Below the pieces are notes generated by a model that was not told the origin of the DNA, searched no databases, and was given only the letters and a program-made list of their open reading frames with translations. The position numbers and the translations under genes were made by a program. A stretch of 64,000 nt of DNA from positions 1,094,001 through 1,158,000 of the forward strand of contig NZ_CP104311.1 in the NCBI RefSeq assembly GCF_036864975.1, read 5' to 3'. This document shows positions 1 to 9,333 of the stretch, piece by piece. The stretch's first letter is position 1, and each line of letters starts with the position of its first letter. This DNA comes from Methylococcus capsulatus. GTDB taxonomy: Bacteria; Pseudomonadota; Gammaproteobacteria; Methylococcales; Methylococcaceae.

Positions 1-2
1 TC

Positions 3-458
3 CGTGACATCCATCTGCCGCCGCCGGTCGGCTGGTGGCCACCCGCGCCCGGCTGGTACCTGGCGCCGCTGCTCGTCATTGTGCTGGTTCTGCTCCTGTG
101 GATCGTGTGGCGACGACTCATCCGCAATCCGCTCCGCAAAGCACTGCTGCGCGAACTGGCCGCGATCGAGTCTTCGGAGGTACTCGAACCGGCCGAGAAG
201 ATCGGGCGGGTGTCGGTCCTGCTGCGGCGCGCCTGCCTCACGCTCTATCCGCGCCAGGAGGTGGCGGGACTGACCGGCCAGAACTGGCTCGAACGGCTGG
301 ACTCCGTGTTGGGTGGCCGGCATTTCCGCGATGGCCCCGGCCGTTGCCTGATCGACGGTCCCTATCGCCCCGGCGGCGCGGCACAACTGGATGATCTGTT
401 TGCCCTCTGCCGAACCTGGGCGCGCAAACTCCCCAGACCTCGGCACCACTCGCTCTGA
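3..458 (+). CDS. DUF4381 family membrane protein, 5' end missing
   Basis: The reading frame is open from the first bases and stops at 456-458, so the start lies upstream of the window. The N-terminal part has an IHLPPPVGWWPPAPGWY stretch, typical of DUF4381 proteins, followed by one strongly hydrophobic helix and a basic RRLIRNPLRK segment. The rest is a soluble, probably cytoplasmic, helical region. In many proteobacteria DUF4381 genes sit between a MoxR-ATPase/DUF58 pair and VWA-domain genes, and the next gene here is a VWA protein 11 bases downstream, so it belongs to a Bat/MoxR operon. Its biochemical role is not known. Family assignment rests on the motif and context. Confidence 0.8.
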   Translation, partial: RDIHLPPPVGWWPPAPGWYLAPLLVIVLVLLLWIVWRRLIRNPLRKALLRELAAIESSEVLEPAEKIGRVSVLLRRACLTLYPRQEVAGLTGQNWLERLDSVLGGRHFRDGPGRCLIDGPYRPGGAAQLDDLFALCRTWARKLPRPRHHSL

Positions 459-469
459 GCTTCGCCGCC

Positions 470-1456
470 ATGTTCGAATTCGCCTGGCCTCTGCTGTTTC
501 TCATCCTGCCTCTGCCGCTCATCGTGCAGAGGTTCTGGCAACCCGCGCCACGCGGCGGCGGGACCGCGCTGCGGGTTGCTTTCGCCGGCGAGTTCGCCGA
601 TTTGGGAACCGCGGGGAGCGCGGTGCCGGGTAGCCGCGCGCCGCTGATTCTGGCCGCGGTGGGCTGGCTACTGCTGGTGGCCGCCGCCGCCCGGCCGCAG
701 TGGCTGGGCGAACCGATCGAGCAAACCGTGAGTGGACGCGACCTGATGCTGGCGGTGGACTTGTCGGGCAGCATGGACATCGAGGACTTCGTAGTCGACC
801 GCGAGGTCTCCAACCGGCTCGAGGCGGTCAAGCGGGTCGCGAGCGCTTTCATCGAGCGCCGCAGCGGCGATCGGATCGGCCTGATCCTGTTTGGCGAACA
901 GGCCTATCTCCAGGTGCCGCTCACCTTCGACCGCAAGACCGTCGAGAAACTGCTCAACGAGGCGGTGATCGGCCTGGCCGGCGACAAGACCGCGATCGGC
1001 GATGCCATCGGCCTGGCGATCAAGCGCCTGCGCGACAATCCGGCCGGCCAGCGGGTATTGATTCTGCTCAGCGACGGTGCCAACACTGCTGGCCAGGTTC
1101 AGCCGCTGCAGGCTGCCGAACTGGCGGCGCGGGAAGGGCTCAAGATCTACACCATCGGCGTCGGTGCAGACGAAATGACCGTGCACGACTTTTTCGGCAC
1201 CCGCCGGGTCAATCCGTCCGAGGATCTGGACGAGGCCACGATGACCGCCATCGCGGAAAAGACGGGGGGACGCTATTTCCGCGCCCGCAACACCGAAGAA
1301 CTGGATCAGATTTACGCTCTGCTCGACCGGCTCGAGCCCGCCTCGCGTGATGCCCAGTATTTCCGACCCCGCGACGAACTCTATCCCTGGCCGCTGGGAC
1401 TGGCGCTGTTGGCTGGCGGGGGCGCCCTGTGGCTGCGTAGGAAGGACGCCGCATGA
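470..1456 (+). CDS. batA: VWA-domain membrane protein BatA-like
   Basis: 328 residues. An N-terminal hydrophobic helix (MFEFAWPLLFLILPLPL) and a second near residues 60-75 flank a short loop. A von Willebrand A domain follows with an intact metal-ion-dependent adhesion site: DLSGSMD at about residues 97-103 supplies the DxSxS motif, and LSDGANT lies further on. A last hydrophobic helix (LGLALLAGGGALWL) closes the protein. BatA-type proteins are inner-membrane partners of MoxR AAA ATPases, proposed to act in envelope complex assembly or stress tolerance. The stop overlaps the next VWA gene by 4 bases (ATGA), showing translational coupling. The methanol-dehydrogenase accessory proteins MxaC/MxaL are related, but the following TPR and BatD genes favour the general Bat type. 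Confidence 0.85.
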   Translation: MFEFAWPLLFLILPLPLIVQRFWQPAPRGGGTALRVAFAGEFADLGTAGSAVPGSRAPLILAAVGWLLLVAAAARPQWLGEPIEQTVSGRDLMLAVDLSGSMDIEDFVVDREVSNRLEAVKRVASAFIERRSGDRIGLILFGEQAYLQVPLTFDRKTVEKLLNEAVIGLAGDKTAIGDAIGLAIKRLRDNPAGQRVLILLSDGANTAGQVQPLQAAELAAREGLKIYTIGVGADEMTVHDFFGTRRVNPSEDLDEATMTAIAEKTGGRYFRARNTEELDQIYALLDRLEPASRDAQYFRPRDELYPWPLGLALLAGGGALWLRRKDAA

Positions 1457-3261
1457 TGGAGTTTCATTTCCTCCGCCCTCTGTGGCTGGCGGCCTGGATT
1501 CCCCTGCTGCTGGCGCTCGGCTATTGGCACCGCCGCCGGCAGGGGGAGGGCGACTGGGCCAAAATTTGCGACGCAGGTCTACTGCCGCATCTGTTGACCG
1601 GCGCACCGGGGCGAGACGGCAAACTGTCATGGTGGCTCGGCGCGATCGTCGGCATCCTGGCAATCCTGGCCGCGGCGGGCCCCACCTGGGAGCGCCAGCC
1701 GATGCCGGTCTTCCGGAACCAGTCGGCACTGGTGATCACGCTGGAGCTGTCCCCGGCCGTGGATGCGGCGGACCTTCAGCCCTCGCGCCTCATCCGGCTA
1801 CGCTATGCGGTCACCGACCTGCTGAAACACCGCAAGGACGGCCAGACGGCACTGGTCGTGTACGGCGGTGATGCTTTCACGGTCACACCACTGACCGACG
1901 ACGTCGACACCATCGACGCCCAGCTCCCGGCCCTAAGTTCCGACCTGGTGCCGGCCACCGGCCACGACATCGGGCGGGCTCTGGCACTGGCTGCGCAGCT
2001 CATGCGCGACGGCGGCTTTGGCCAGGGGGACATCCTGCTGGCCGCGGTGCAGGCGGACCCGGCGGCCGTGGACCTGGCAGCGAAACTGCACGGCGAAGGC
2101 TTCCGGATTTCGGTACTGGGGGTCGGTACCGAAGCGGGCGCCCCCATACCGCTGCGAAACGGCGGCTTCCGCAAGGGGGCCAGCGGCGAAATCGAACTGT
2201 CGCGCCTGGAGGCACCTGCGTTGCGCGAACTGGCCCGGCAGGGCGGCGGACGTTACCTCGAATTGAACGCCGGCGCCGCGGCCACCAATGCCCTCACCTC
2301 CTTCTTCGAGCAAAGCGCCCGCCGCAACGAGGACATGGAGGCCGCCATGAAGCTGGAACGGTGGGAAGACCGCGGTCCCTGGCTGCTGCTGCTGATCCTT
2401 CCTTTGGCGGCAATGGGCTTCCGCCGCGGCTGGCTGGCCGTGCTGGTGTTCGCTTTGCCTTGGCCGCACCCCGCCCAGGCGCTGGACTGGCGAGATCTCT
2501 GGAAGAGACCGGACCAGCGGGCCGCGGAAGCCTTCGAAGCCGGGCGCTTCGACCAGGCGGCCGCCGGCTTTCACGACCCGGCCTGGAAAAGCGCGGCCGA
2601 GTACCGCGCCGGCAACTACGAGGAAGCGGCACATGCGCTGGAAGGCCTGGACAGTGCCGACGCCGCTTACAACCGGGGCAATGCCCTGGCGAAATCGGGC
2701 AGACTCGAGGAGGCATTGGAAGCCTACAAACAGGCCGAACGGCTCGCCCCCGACGACGAAGACATTCGCCACAACCGTGAAGTGATCGAACAGGCGCTAA
2801 AGCAACGGCAGCAGCAGAAACAGCAGCAATCCGGTTACCGCGACCAGGAGCAGGAACCCAACGATCGCCAGCAACAGGACCCCAACGACGGCGGCAAAGA
2901 TTCCCAGGAACAAAAACCCGATCCGGACCCGTCTCGGCAACAATCCGGCGCGGACGAAAGGCCGCCCAGGCAACGACCCGGCCAGGAAAACGGGGCACAG
3001 AAGACTCAGAAGACTCAGGAGCCGGAGGGACCGGACCCGAGCCAATCCCCCTCGCCCGCCCCCCAGGCCAACGAGCTACCGGGACAAGACCAAGAAACCC
3101 AGGAGGAGCCTATGCAGCAAGCCGAATCCTGGTCCGAACACGAAAAGGAGCAGGCCACCGAACAATGGCTCAAGCGCATCCCGGACGACCCCGGCGGCCT
3201 GCTGAGACGCAAATTCCTCTACCAGTACCGGCAGCGCCAGCAGGGCACGGGAGGGCAGTGA
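1453..3261 (+). CDS. batB: VWA plus TPR membrane protein (BatB/BatC-like fusion)
   Basis: 602 residues. Order: N-terminal membrane helix (LWLAAWIPLLLALGYW), second helix at about 65-75 (AIVGILAILAAAGP), VWA domain at about 90-290, two closely spaced hydrophobic segments near 310-345, then a TPR region at about 370-455 (repeat core NRGNALAKSGRLEEALEAY). It ends in a long Gln/Pro/Asp/Lys-rich low-complexity tail to about 560 and a basic C-terminus. This combines what are separate BatB (VWA) and BatC (TPR) proteins in other bacteria. The first MIDAS motif reads ELSPAVD instead of DxSxS, so metal binding is doubtful. It overlaps batA by 4 bases and precedes batD by 2 bases. Confidence 0.85.
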   Translation: MMEFHFLRPLWLAAWIPLLLALGYWHRRRQGEGDWAKICDAGLLPHLLTGAPGRDGKLSWWLGAIVGILAILAAAGPTWERQPMPVFRNQSALVITLELSPAVDAADLQPSRLIRLRYAVTDLLKHRKDGQTALVVYGGDAFTVTPLTDDVDTIDAQLPALSSDLVPATGHDIGRALALAAQLMRDGGFGQGDILLAAVQADPAAVDLAAKLHGEGFRISVLGVGTEAGAPIPLRNGGFRKGASGEIELSRLEAPALRELARQGGGRYLELNAGAAATNALTSFFEQSARRNEDMEAAMKLERWEDRGPWLLLLILPLAAMGFRRGWLAVLVFALPWPHPAQALDWRDLWKRPDQRAAEAFEAGRFDQAAAGFHDPAWKSAAEYRAGNYEEAAHALEGLDSADAAYNRGNALAKSGRLEEALEAYKQAERLAPDDEDIRHNREVIEQALKQRQQQKQQQSGYRDQEQEPNDRQQQDPNDGGKDSQEQKPDPDPSRQQSGADERPPRQRPGQENGAQKTQKTQEPEGPDPSQSPSPAPQANELPGQDQETQEEPMQQAESWSEHEKEQATEQWLKRIPDDPGGLLRRKFLYQYRQRQQGTGGQ

Positions 3262-3263
3262 GC

Positions 3264-5018
3264 ATGGCGAAACGATGCCTGCTGGCAGGGAGCCCGGTCA
3301 TCCTCGGGCTAATGCTGTGGCTGGGCTTGAGCGGCGTCATCCTGGCGGCGGAGATTACCGTCACTGCCGACCGCGATCCGGTACCGGTCAGCGAATCCTT
3401 CAACCTCACTTTCAACACCGGAGAATCCCCTGACGATGAGCCGGACTTCACGCCGCTGAACCGGGATTTCCGAGTGCTGAGCCAAAGCCAGAACAGCCAG
3501 ATCTCGTTGGTCAACGGCAAGCTCAGCCGCACCTTCGAATGGACCGTCTCGGTCGTCGCCAAACAGGCCGGCAAGCTGACCGTGCCGCCCATCGCTTTCG
3601 GCGCCGACCGCTCCAGGCCCTTGACAGTGACGGTCACGGATCGGCCGGCGCCGGGACAGCCACGCAGTTCAGGCGATGACGACGCGCTGCTGATCGAAGT
3701 CGATGCCTCGCCGAGAAACCCTTACGTCCAGGCCCAGGCGATCTACACGGTGCGGGTACTTTACCGGACCAATCTAGGGCGGGCCCATTTGAGTCCCCTG
3801 GAGATTCCCGATGCGCTGATCCAGCAGCTGGGAGACAAACGTAATTACTCGACGGAACGCAATGGCAATACCTACTCAGCGACCGAAATCCGCTATGCGA
3901 TCTTTCCGCAGAAGAGCGGCGCCTTGCTCATCCCACCGTTGACCCTGGACGCCGAAGTGCAAGCCGGCGGACGGAGTGGCTTCAATCCATTCTTCGGCCG
4001 ACCGATGAAGACCGTCAGCCTGCTATCCGAGGCCATCGAGCTGCAGGTACGGCCCGCGCCCGCCGCATTTTCCAGCAGACACTGGCTGCCTGCGGAAAAC
4101 GTGACGCTGGAGGAAACTTTTTCGCCCGACGCCGGCCGGGTCGAGACCGGTCAGCCGCTCACCCGCACCCTAACGCTCAAGGCGCAAGGGACAACCGTAG
4201 GAGTGCTACCCGAACTGGGTCTAGCAGGACTACCGGCGGAAATCAGGCGCTATCCCGATCAGCCAGCTCTAGACGAGCAGCGGCAGGGTACCGGCCTCGT
4301 CAGCACCCGCCAGGAAAAGACCGCCCTGATCCCCGACAAACCGGGCCATTACACCCTCCCCGCGATCGAGGTGCCGTGGTGGAACATCAGGACCGAAAAA
4401 ATGGAAGTCGCACGTCTTCCCGAACGCGAGATCGAAGTCACGGCCGGTGCCGTGGCGCCGGTTCCACCGGTCCCGACTGCCACACCCGCAACCGCGAAGG
4501 AGGCGGAAATTACCGCCTCCGTATCCGCCCACGTCGGCGGTGCAAAAAGCGGCATGGCGGAATCGCCGCTGTGGTTCTGGCTCAGCCTGTCGTGCGCGGG
4601 AGGATGGCTGATCACGGCTGGCTTGTGGTGGCAAACGGCCCGGCGGAGCCGGAAGCAGATCGCAAAAAATCCGCCCGAATCCCGGAAACCTTCCGTCAAA
4701 CAGCCCATGCGCGAACTGAAGGAGGCCTGTGCCGCCAACGATCCGGACCGGGCCCGCAAGGCCCTGCTCGAGTGGGCCGAGCAGAGCTGGCCGGACTGCG
4801 GAACATCGCTGGAAGGGATCGCCGGACGCGCCGAAGGTGAGCTCAAGAACGCCGTCCAGGCGCTCAGCCGGGCGCTTTACGGGCATCCCCGCACGGAATG
4901 GAAAGGCGCCGCCTTGTGGGACGCGATCGTCACTACCGATCTCGGCAAAGGCAGAGCGGAGAACCGCGGTGTGGCCCCGATCGCCTCCCTGCATCCGCCG
5001 GCCCAGGCCAAGTCCTAG
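3264..5018 (+). CDS. batD: BatD family protein
   Basis: 584 residues from the ATG at 3264. An earlier in-frame start exists but lies inside the previous gene, and this start gives a clear signal sequence (LGLMLWLGLSGVILAAEI). The large periplasmic part has repeated beta-sandwich character, beginning ITVTADRDPVPVSESFNLTF, which is typical of BatD (oxygen-tolerance family). A membrane helix near 435-455 (SPLWFWLSLSCAGGWLITAG) leads to a cytoplasmic helical tail. It follows the VWA/TPR gene by 2 bases and is the last gene of the Bat operon here; its stop overlaps the stop of an opposing small gene. BatD is thought to form a membrane complex with BatA/B; the mechanism is unknown. Confidence 0.85.
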   Translation: MAKRCLLAGSPVILGLMLWLGLSGVILAAEITVTADRDPVPVSESFNLTFNTGESPDDEPDFTPLNRDFRVLSQSQNSQISLVNGKLSRTFEWTVSVVAKQAGKLTVPPIAFGADRSRPLTVTVTDRPAPGQPRSSGDDDALLIEVDASPRNPYVQAQAIYTVRVLYRTNLGRAHLSPLEIPDALIQQLGDKRNYSTERNGNTYSATEIRYAIFPQKSGALLIPPLTLDAEVQAGGRSGFNPFFGRPMKTVSLLSEAIELQVRPAPAAFSSRHWLPAENVTLEETFSPDAGRVETGQPLTRTLTLKAQGTTVGVLPELGLAGLPAEIRRYPDQPALDEQRQGTGLVSTRQEKTALIPDKPGHYTLPAIEVPWWNIRTEKMEVARLPEREIEVTAGAVAPVPPVPTATPATAKEAEITASVSAHVGGAKSGMAESPLWFWLSLSCAGGWLITAGLWWQTARRSRKQIAKNPPESRKPSVKQPMRELKEACAANDPDRARKALLEWAEQSWPDCGTSLEGIAGRAEGELKNAVQALSRALYGHPRTEWKGAALWDAIVTTDLGKGRAENRGVAPIASLHPPAQAKS

Positions 5019-5215
5019 AGCGGCGCGCGGCCACTGAATGTCCTGTCGATGATCCAGTAGATCGCATGGGTCAGAAGGAAACCCAGCATAAACCCGCCGA
5101 TGAAAAACTCCGAAGCATGATGGCCGAAATGCTCCCCGAGCGATTTGCCGACGAGGAAACCGACGAGCAGGGCCAGCCCCACGCGGAGGCGATGAAAAAT
5201 ATCCCGTGTGGTCAT
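5015..5215 (-). CDS. Small two-helix membrane protein, hypothetical
   Basis: 66 residues: MTTRDIFHRLRVGLALLVGF at the start, two predicted membrane helices (about 12-23 and 36-56) separated by a His-rich polar loop (GEHFGHHASE), and a short basic tail. A GGAG ribosome-binding site lies about 14 bases before the ATG. It is convergent with batD, the two stop codons overlapping by 3 bases, and divergent from argS. No family is recognised. Support comes from the ribosome-binding site, the coherent hydrophobic pattern and the fit to an otherwise empty interval; the long upstream extension of this frame runs antisense to argS and is not real. Confidence 0.55.
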   Translation of the reverse strand: MTTRDIFHRLRVGLALLVGFLVGKSLGEHFGHHASEFFIGGFMLGFLLTHAIYWIIDRTFSGRAPL

Positions 5216-5332
5216 GACGATTGATTTGTCTCCAATGGCGAAAGGCGCGCCCGTCGCATTGGGCAGCAGGCATGCCTTTATAGGATAATAATTCCTTTTT
5301 TCACCATTTTCCCTTTTTCCGGCTCCCCGTTC

Positions 5333-7093
5333 ATGAAAAAGCGTCTGGAAATCCTGCTCCGCAGCGCGCTGGAGCGACTCAAAACAGCCGGCGACCTCCC
5401 GGCCGACCAGGAAGTACCGCTTCAGATCGAACGCACCCGCGATCCGGCGCATGGCGATTTCGCGGCCAACACCGCCCTGCTGCTGGCCAAAACCGCTCGC
5501 TGCAATCCGCGTCAGTTGGCAGAAAAAATCCGCGCCGCGCTGCCCGAGGACCCGGCGGTCGTCCGCACCGAAATCGCCGGCCCCGGCTTCATTAATTTCT
5601 TCCTGGACCGTACCGCCCAGCACCGGGTCATCGCCGAGGTCCACGCCCAAGGTCCCGGCTTCGGCCGCAGCAGCATCGGAGGGGGGCGACGGGTACAGGT
5701 CGAATTCGTATCCGCCAATCCCACCGGTCCGCTCCACGTCGGCCATGGCCGCGGCGCCGCCTATGGTGCCGTCGTTGCCGACCTGCTCGAAGCGGCGGGT
5801 TTCGACGTACACCGGGAATACTACGTCAATGACGCCGGCCGGCAGATGGACATCCTGGCCGCCAGTGTCTGGCTGCGCTACCTGGAAGACTGCGGAGAGG
5901 TGCTGCCGTTTCCAGCCAATGGCTACCGCGGCGAATACGTCCGCGACATCGCGTCCGATCTTCACCGCACCCAGGGCGAGCGTTATCGAGCTTCCGCTGA
6001 CGCGGTTCTCACGGGACTGCCGCCAGATGAGCTTCAGGGAGGCGACAAGGAGGAATACATCGACGCCGTGGTGCGCAAGGCGAAAAACATCCTCGGCCCC
6101 GAGCGTTACCGCGAAGTGTTCACCGCCGGCCTCGACAGCATCCTGGACGACATACGCGACGATCTGGGCGAATTCGGCACCCATTATCAGGAATGGTTCT
6201 CCGAACTGAGCCTCACCGAAACCGGAGCCGTGGAACGGGCCTTGGAAAAGCTCAAAGCATCGGGCTACGTCTATGAGAAGGACGGGGCGCAGTGGTTCGC
6301 CTCCACCCGGCTGGGCGACGAGAAAGACCGGGTACTGGTGCGAGAGAACGGCCAGACCACTTATTTCGCCTCCGACGTCGCCTATCACCTGAACAAGCTG
6401 GAGCGCGGCTTCGACCGTATCGTCAACGTGTGGGGCGCCGATCACCACGGCTATATCCCCCGCGTCAAGGCCGCCATCCAGGCCCTGGGGGGCGATGCCA
6501 GCAAACTGGAAGTGCTGCTGGTACAGTTCGCCGTGCTGTACCGGGGTGCGGAGCGGGTGCAGATGTCTACCCGCTCCGGCGAGTTCGTGACCCTCCGCCA
6601 GCTCCGCAACGAGGTAGGCAAGGATGCGGCACGCTTCTTCTATGTGATGCGCAAATCCGACCAGCACATGGACTTCGATCTCAAGCTAGCCACCTCGCGA
6701 ACCAATGAAAATCCCGTGTACTACGTGCAGTATGCCCATGCCAGGGTATGCAGCGTGTTCCGCCAACTCGACGAAAAAGGCTGGGCACGGGATCTGGGGC
6801 GCGGGATGCGTCATCTGGAAAGACTCTGCGAACCGTATGAACTCACGCTGGTGGCCAGTCTCTCGCGCTACCCGGAAGTCGTGGAGCAGGCGGCGCTGCA
6901 ATACGCCCCGCATCACCTGGTGCACTACCTGCGCGATCTCGCCGCGGAATTCCACGGCTACTATAATAGTTGCCAGTTCCTGGTCGAGGACGGCGACCTG
7001 CGGGATGCCCGTCTGAATCTGATCGATGCCGTACGGCAGGTCATCGCCAACGGTCTCGGCTTGCTGGGCGTGTCCGCCCCCGAAACCATGTAG
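5333..7093 (+). CDS. argS: Arginine--tRNA ligase
   Basis: 586 residues, close to the usual class I ArgRS length. It charges tRNA-Arg with arginine in the cytoplasm. An N-terminal additional domain (about 1-110) is followed by the HIGH-type signature HVGHG (about residue 135) within [15 protein letters not shown]. The KMSKS-equivalent is replaced by QMSTRSG, as usual for ArgRS. The C-terminal DALR anticodon-binding region ends in [10 protein letters not shown]. The ATG at 5333 follows an AT-rich leader. The SPOR-domain gene starts 2 bases after its stop, an arrangement common in gammaproteobacteria. Confidence 0.97.
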   Translation: MKKRLEILLRSALERLKTAGDLPADQEVPLQIERTRDPAHGDFAANTALLLAKTARCNPRQLAEKIRAALPEDPAVVRTEIAGPGFINFFLDRTAQHRVIAEVHAQGPGFGRSSIGGGRRVQVEFVSANPTGPLHVGHGRGAAYGAVVADLLEAAGFDVHREYYVNDAGRQMDILAASVWLRYLEDCGEVLPFPANGYRGEYVRDIASDLHRTQGERYRASADAVLTGLPPDELQGGDKEEYIDAVVRKAKNILGPERYREVFTAGLDSILDDIRDDLGEFGTHYQEWFSELSLTETGAVERALEKLKASGYVYEKDGAQWFASTRLGDEKDRVLVRENGQTTYFASDVAYHLNKLERGFDRIVNVWGADHHGYIPRVKAAIQALGGDASKLEVLLVQFAVLYRGAERVQMSTRSGEFVTLRQLRNEVGKDAARFFYVMRKSDQHMDFDLKLATSRTNENPVYYVQYAHARVCSVFRQLDEKGWARDLGRGMRHLERLCEPYELTLVASLSRYPEVVEQAALQYAPHHLVHYLRDLAAEFHGYYNSCQFLVEDGDLRDARLNLIDAVRQVIANGLGLLGVSAPETM

Positions 7094-7095
7094 CA

Positions 7096-7737
7096 ATGCC
7101 TAAGGATTACAAACACAGGATTCCCGCCTATCGCCGGGCACGGCATCGCCGCAAGCGGGGCTGGCTGGCGCTGGGCATCACTGCGGTATGCCTCGCAGCC
7201 GGAGGGGGAGCCTATGTCATCCTTTCCCAACAGGCCGAAACGGCCACGGCAACCCCTCCGCTGCAAACCAAACCCAATCCGGCGCCAGCCGGACCCACGG
7301 GAACCGAGACCGAAGCCAGAAGCCTGGAGACGCCCCTCCCCACGGCCGGCAACAAAGTCACCCACCCACGCTTCACCTTTTACAAGATTCTGTCGGAAAA
7401 GGAAGAAATCATCCCGGAAGCTGAGATCCGGACCATCAAGCGCGAGGAGGAACAGGGCAAGTCGCCACCGGGCGGCGGCTACATCGTCCAGGCGGGATCC
7501 TACCGCTCGCGGTCCGATGCCGAAAAAATACGCTCAGAGCTGGTCAAGCTCGGCGTCAAAGCCCGGCTGGAAAGGGTAAAAATAGAAAACGTCGAATGGT
7601 TCCGCGTCAAGATCGGACCCTATGGCAGCCTGGCCGAAGCCGATCGCCTGCGCTCGATCCTCAAGAAAAACGGCATCGACAGCGTGGTGCAGAAAATGAC
7701 GCCCCGCCACTCCCCCCCTCCTGCCGCGAAACGTTGA
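7096..7737 (+). CDS. SPOR-domain membrane protein (FtsN-like)
   Basis: 213 residues from ATG 7096. A short basic cytoplasmic N-terminus (HRIPAYRRARHRRKRG) is followed by one membrane helix (about 20-45), a Pro/Thr/Ala-rich periplasmic linker, and a C-terminal SPOR domain (about 130-200; GGGYIVQAGSYRSRSDAEKI and WFRVKIGPYGSLAEADRL). SPOR domains bind denuded peptidoglycan at the septum, so it likely acts in cell division. The position right after argS and the architecture match FtsN-like genes, but the essential FtsN motif near the membrane was not verified, so no symbol is given. Confidence 0.85.
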   Translation: MPKDYKHRIPAYRRARHRRKRGWLALGITAVCLAAGGGAYVILSQQAETATATPPLQTKPNPAPAGPTGTETEARSLETPLPTAGNKVTHPRFTFYKILSEKEEIIPEAEIRTIKREEEQGKSPPGGGYIVQAGSYRSRSDAEKIRSELVKLGVKARLERVKIENVEWFRVKIGPYGSLAEADRLRSILKKNGIDSVVQKMTPRHSPPPAAKR

Positions 7738-7744
7738 ACCGGCT

Positions 7745-9109
7745 TCAGGCGACCAGCCGGTAACAGGGTTCGTATTTCGTCCCCGGCAGCTTCATCCGTT
7801 TCTGCGCCACGAAGGTCGCGAGCAGTTCGTCCAGTGGATCGAGAATCGAACGCTCGCCGCGGATCTCGAACAGACCTTCTTGCTCGATCCGGCGGATGCC
7901 ATCCGCCTTGACGTTCCCCGCGACGATACCGGAAAAAGCCCGCCGCAGATTCGCCGCCAGAGCATGAGGAGGCTGGTTTCGGTGTAGGGCAAGGCCGGCC
8001 ATGTTTTCATGACTCGGCACGAAAGGTGTCTGAAAGTCCGGTTCAATGTGGAGCAGCCAGTTGTAGTAATAAGCGTCATCATGATGGCGCCGGAACTGCC
8101 GCACCAGCTCGATGCCCTCCTTCATCTGTCGGGCGACCTGCGCCGGGTCGCCGATCACGATCTCATAACGCTTCCGGGCTTCCTGCCCCAAGGTCGCCCC
8201 GATGAAGCGATCGATCTGTTCGAAATAGCCGGCGCTCTGGCGGGGACCGGTGAAGACCAGGGGAAACGGCAGATATTTGTTTTCCGGATGCATCAGGATG
8301 CCGAGCAGGTGCAAAATTTCCTCCGCCGTACCTACGCCGCCCGGGAACACCACGATGCCATGGCCCGTCCGGACAAAGGCCTCCAGGCGCTTTTCGATGT
8401 CGGGCATGATGACCAGTTCGTTGACGATCGGATTGGGCGGCTCAGCGGCGATGATGCCGGGTTCGCTGATGCCGAGATAGCGCGGCCTTCGGATACGCTG
8501 CTTGGCGTGGGCGATGGTGGCACCCTTCATCGGCCCTTTCATCGCACCCGGTCCACAGCCGGTGCACACGTCCAATCCCCGAAGCCCCAGTTCGTGACCG
8601 ACTTCCTTGGTGTACTCGTACTCGCCGCGGTCGATGGAATGACCGCCCCAGCACACCACCATGTTCGGCGGCACGTCGGGGATCAGGCCGTTGGCGTTAC
8701 GGAGGATATGGAACACCGCATCGGTGATGTGCCGCGATTGTGACAGATCGAATTTCGGATCGCCGACGATCTCGAAGCGGGTATACACGATGTCCCTCAG
8801 CACCGAAAACAGATGCTCGCGTATCCCGCGTATCATTTCACCATCCACGAAAGCACTCTGCGGCGGATCGATGAGTTGCAGGCGCACGCCGCGCGCCGTG
8901 GGAAGAACGCGGATGTCGAAATTGCGGTACTTCTCGAACACCTCCCTGCTGTCATCGACCTGGCCGCCACAGTTCAACACAGCGAGCGAACAATTGCGGA
9001 ACAGTTCGTGGAGAGTGCTCTCACTGCTATCGAGCAGCTTCCCGACTTCGAGTTTGGAAAGAACTTCGAGACTGCCTTCCGGGCTGACCTGGACATTCAT
9101 GGCTGACAT
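7745..9109 (-). CDS. ppnN: Nucleotide 5'-monophosphate nucleosidase PpnN
   Basis: 454 residues, the length of E. coli PpnN (YgdH). The central LOG-like Rossmann fold carries a glycine-rich GCGPGAMKGPMKGA segment and PGGVGTAEE, the sugar-phosphate-binding signature of the lysine-decarboxylase/LOG superfamily. Flanking N- and C-terminal regions are those of the longer PpnN form, which hydrolyses purine and pyrimidine monophosphates to base and ribose-5-phosphate and is controlled by (p)ppGpp in E. coli. It stands alone on the minus strand, convergent with the SPOR gene (7-base gap). The ATG at 9109 is upstream of MNVQVSPEGSLEVLSKLEVG, so a start 9 bases later is also possible. Confidence 0.92.
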   Translation of the reverse strand: MSAMNVQVSPEGSLEVLSKLEVGKLLDSSESTLHELFRNCSLAVLNCGGQVDDSREVFEKYRNFDIRVLPTARGVRLQLIDPPQSAFVDGEMIRGIREHLFSVLRDIVYTRFEIVGDPKFDLSQSRHITDAVFHILRNANGLIPDVPPNMVVCWGGHSIDRGEYEYTKEVGHELGLRGLDVCTGCGPGAMKGPMKGATIAHAKQRIRRPRYLGISEPGIIAAEPPNPIVNELVIMPDIEKRLEAFVRTGHGIVVFPGGVGTAEEILHLLGILMHPENKYLPFPLVFTGPRQSAGYFEQIDRFIGATLGQEARKRYEIVIGDPAQVARQMKEGIELVRQFRRHHDDAYYYNWLLHIEPDFQTPFVPSHENMAGLALHRNQPPHALAANLRRAFSGIVAGNVKADGIRRIEQEGLFEIRGERSILDPLDELLATFVAQKRMKLPGTKYEPCYRLVA

Positions 9110-9333
9110 GGGCTCACAGGGCGGATAACCTGTGGATAACTTTGTGGGAAAAATATGGGATATGGCTGGATCGCTTCGCCAACTGCCGCAGCATCCGCGT
9201 CCCCCGCCTCAAAATCCTTATAAAATTGCTTTTGATACATAGAGTTGGCGCACAATCTTCGGCATAGGCCACAGACCTTCAACAAACCTGGGCTAGCCGT
9301 GCGATTGTGCACAACTCGCAAATGAATGCCCAA
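9110..9333. promoter_or_regulatory. Intergenic region with one perfect DnaA box
   Basis: 224 bases between ppnN and the glycosylase gene. TGTGGATAA at 9131-9139 is a perfect DnaA box (TTATCCACA on the minus strand), 22 bases upstream of the ppnN start and followed by TTTGTGGGAA. TGTGCACAA lies near 9306-9314. The middle is AT-rich (TTTATAAAATTGCTTTTGATACAT). No convincing protein gene: the 78-codon minus-strand frame across it overlaps ppnN and shows no family feature. DnaA control of ppnN is only inferred. Confidence 0.4.

Noticed and set aside
470-5018. Methanol-dehydrogenase (mxa) accessory genes
   Set aside because: MxaC/MxaL are related VWA proteins, but DUF4381, the TPR fusion and BatD indicate a Bat operon, and no mxaF, mxaI or mxaJ is present.
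5216-6667. Long minus-strand reading frame antisense to argS
   Set aside because: It mirrors the GC-rich argS codons; only its last 66 codons (5015-5215) show a start with a ribosome-binding site and a coherent membrane protein.
9097-9333. 78-codon minus-strand frame between ppnN and the glycosylase gene
   Set aside because: It overlaps the ppnN start, has no ribosome-binding site and no recognisable protein feature; the interval reads better as regulatory DNA.
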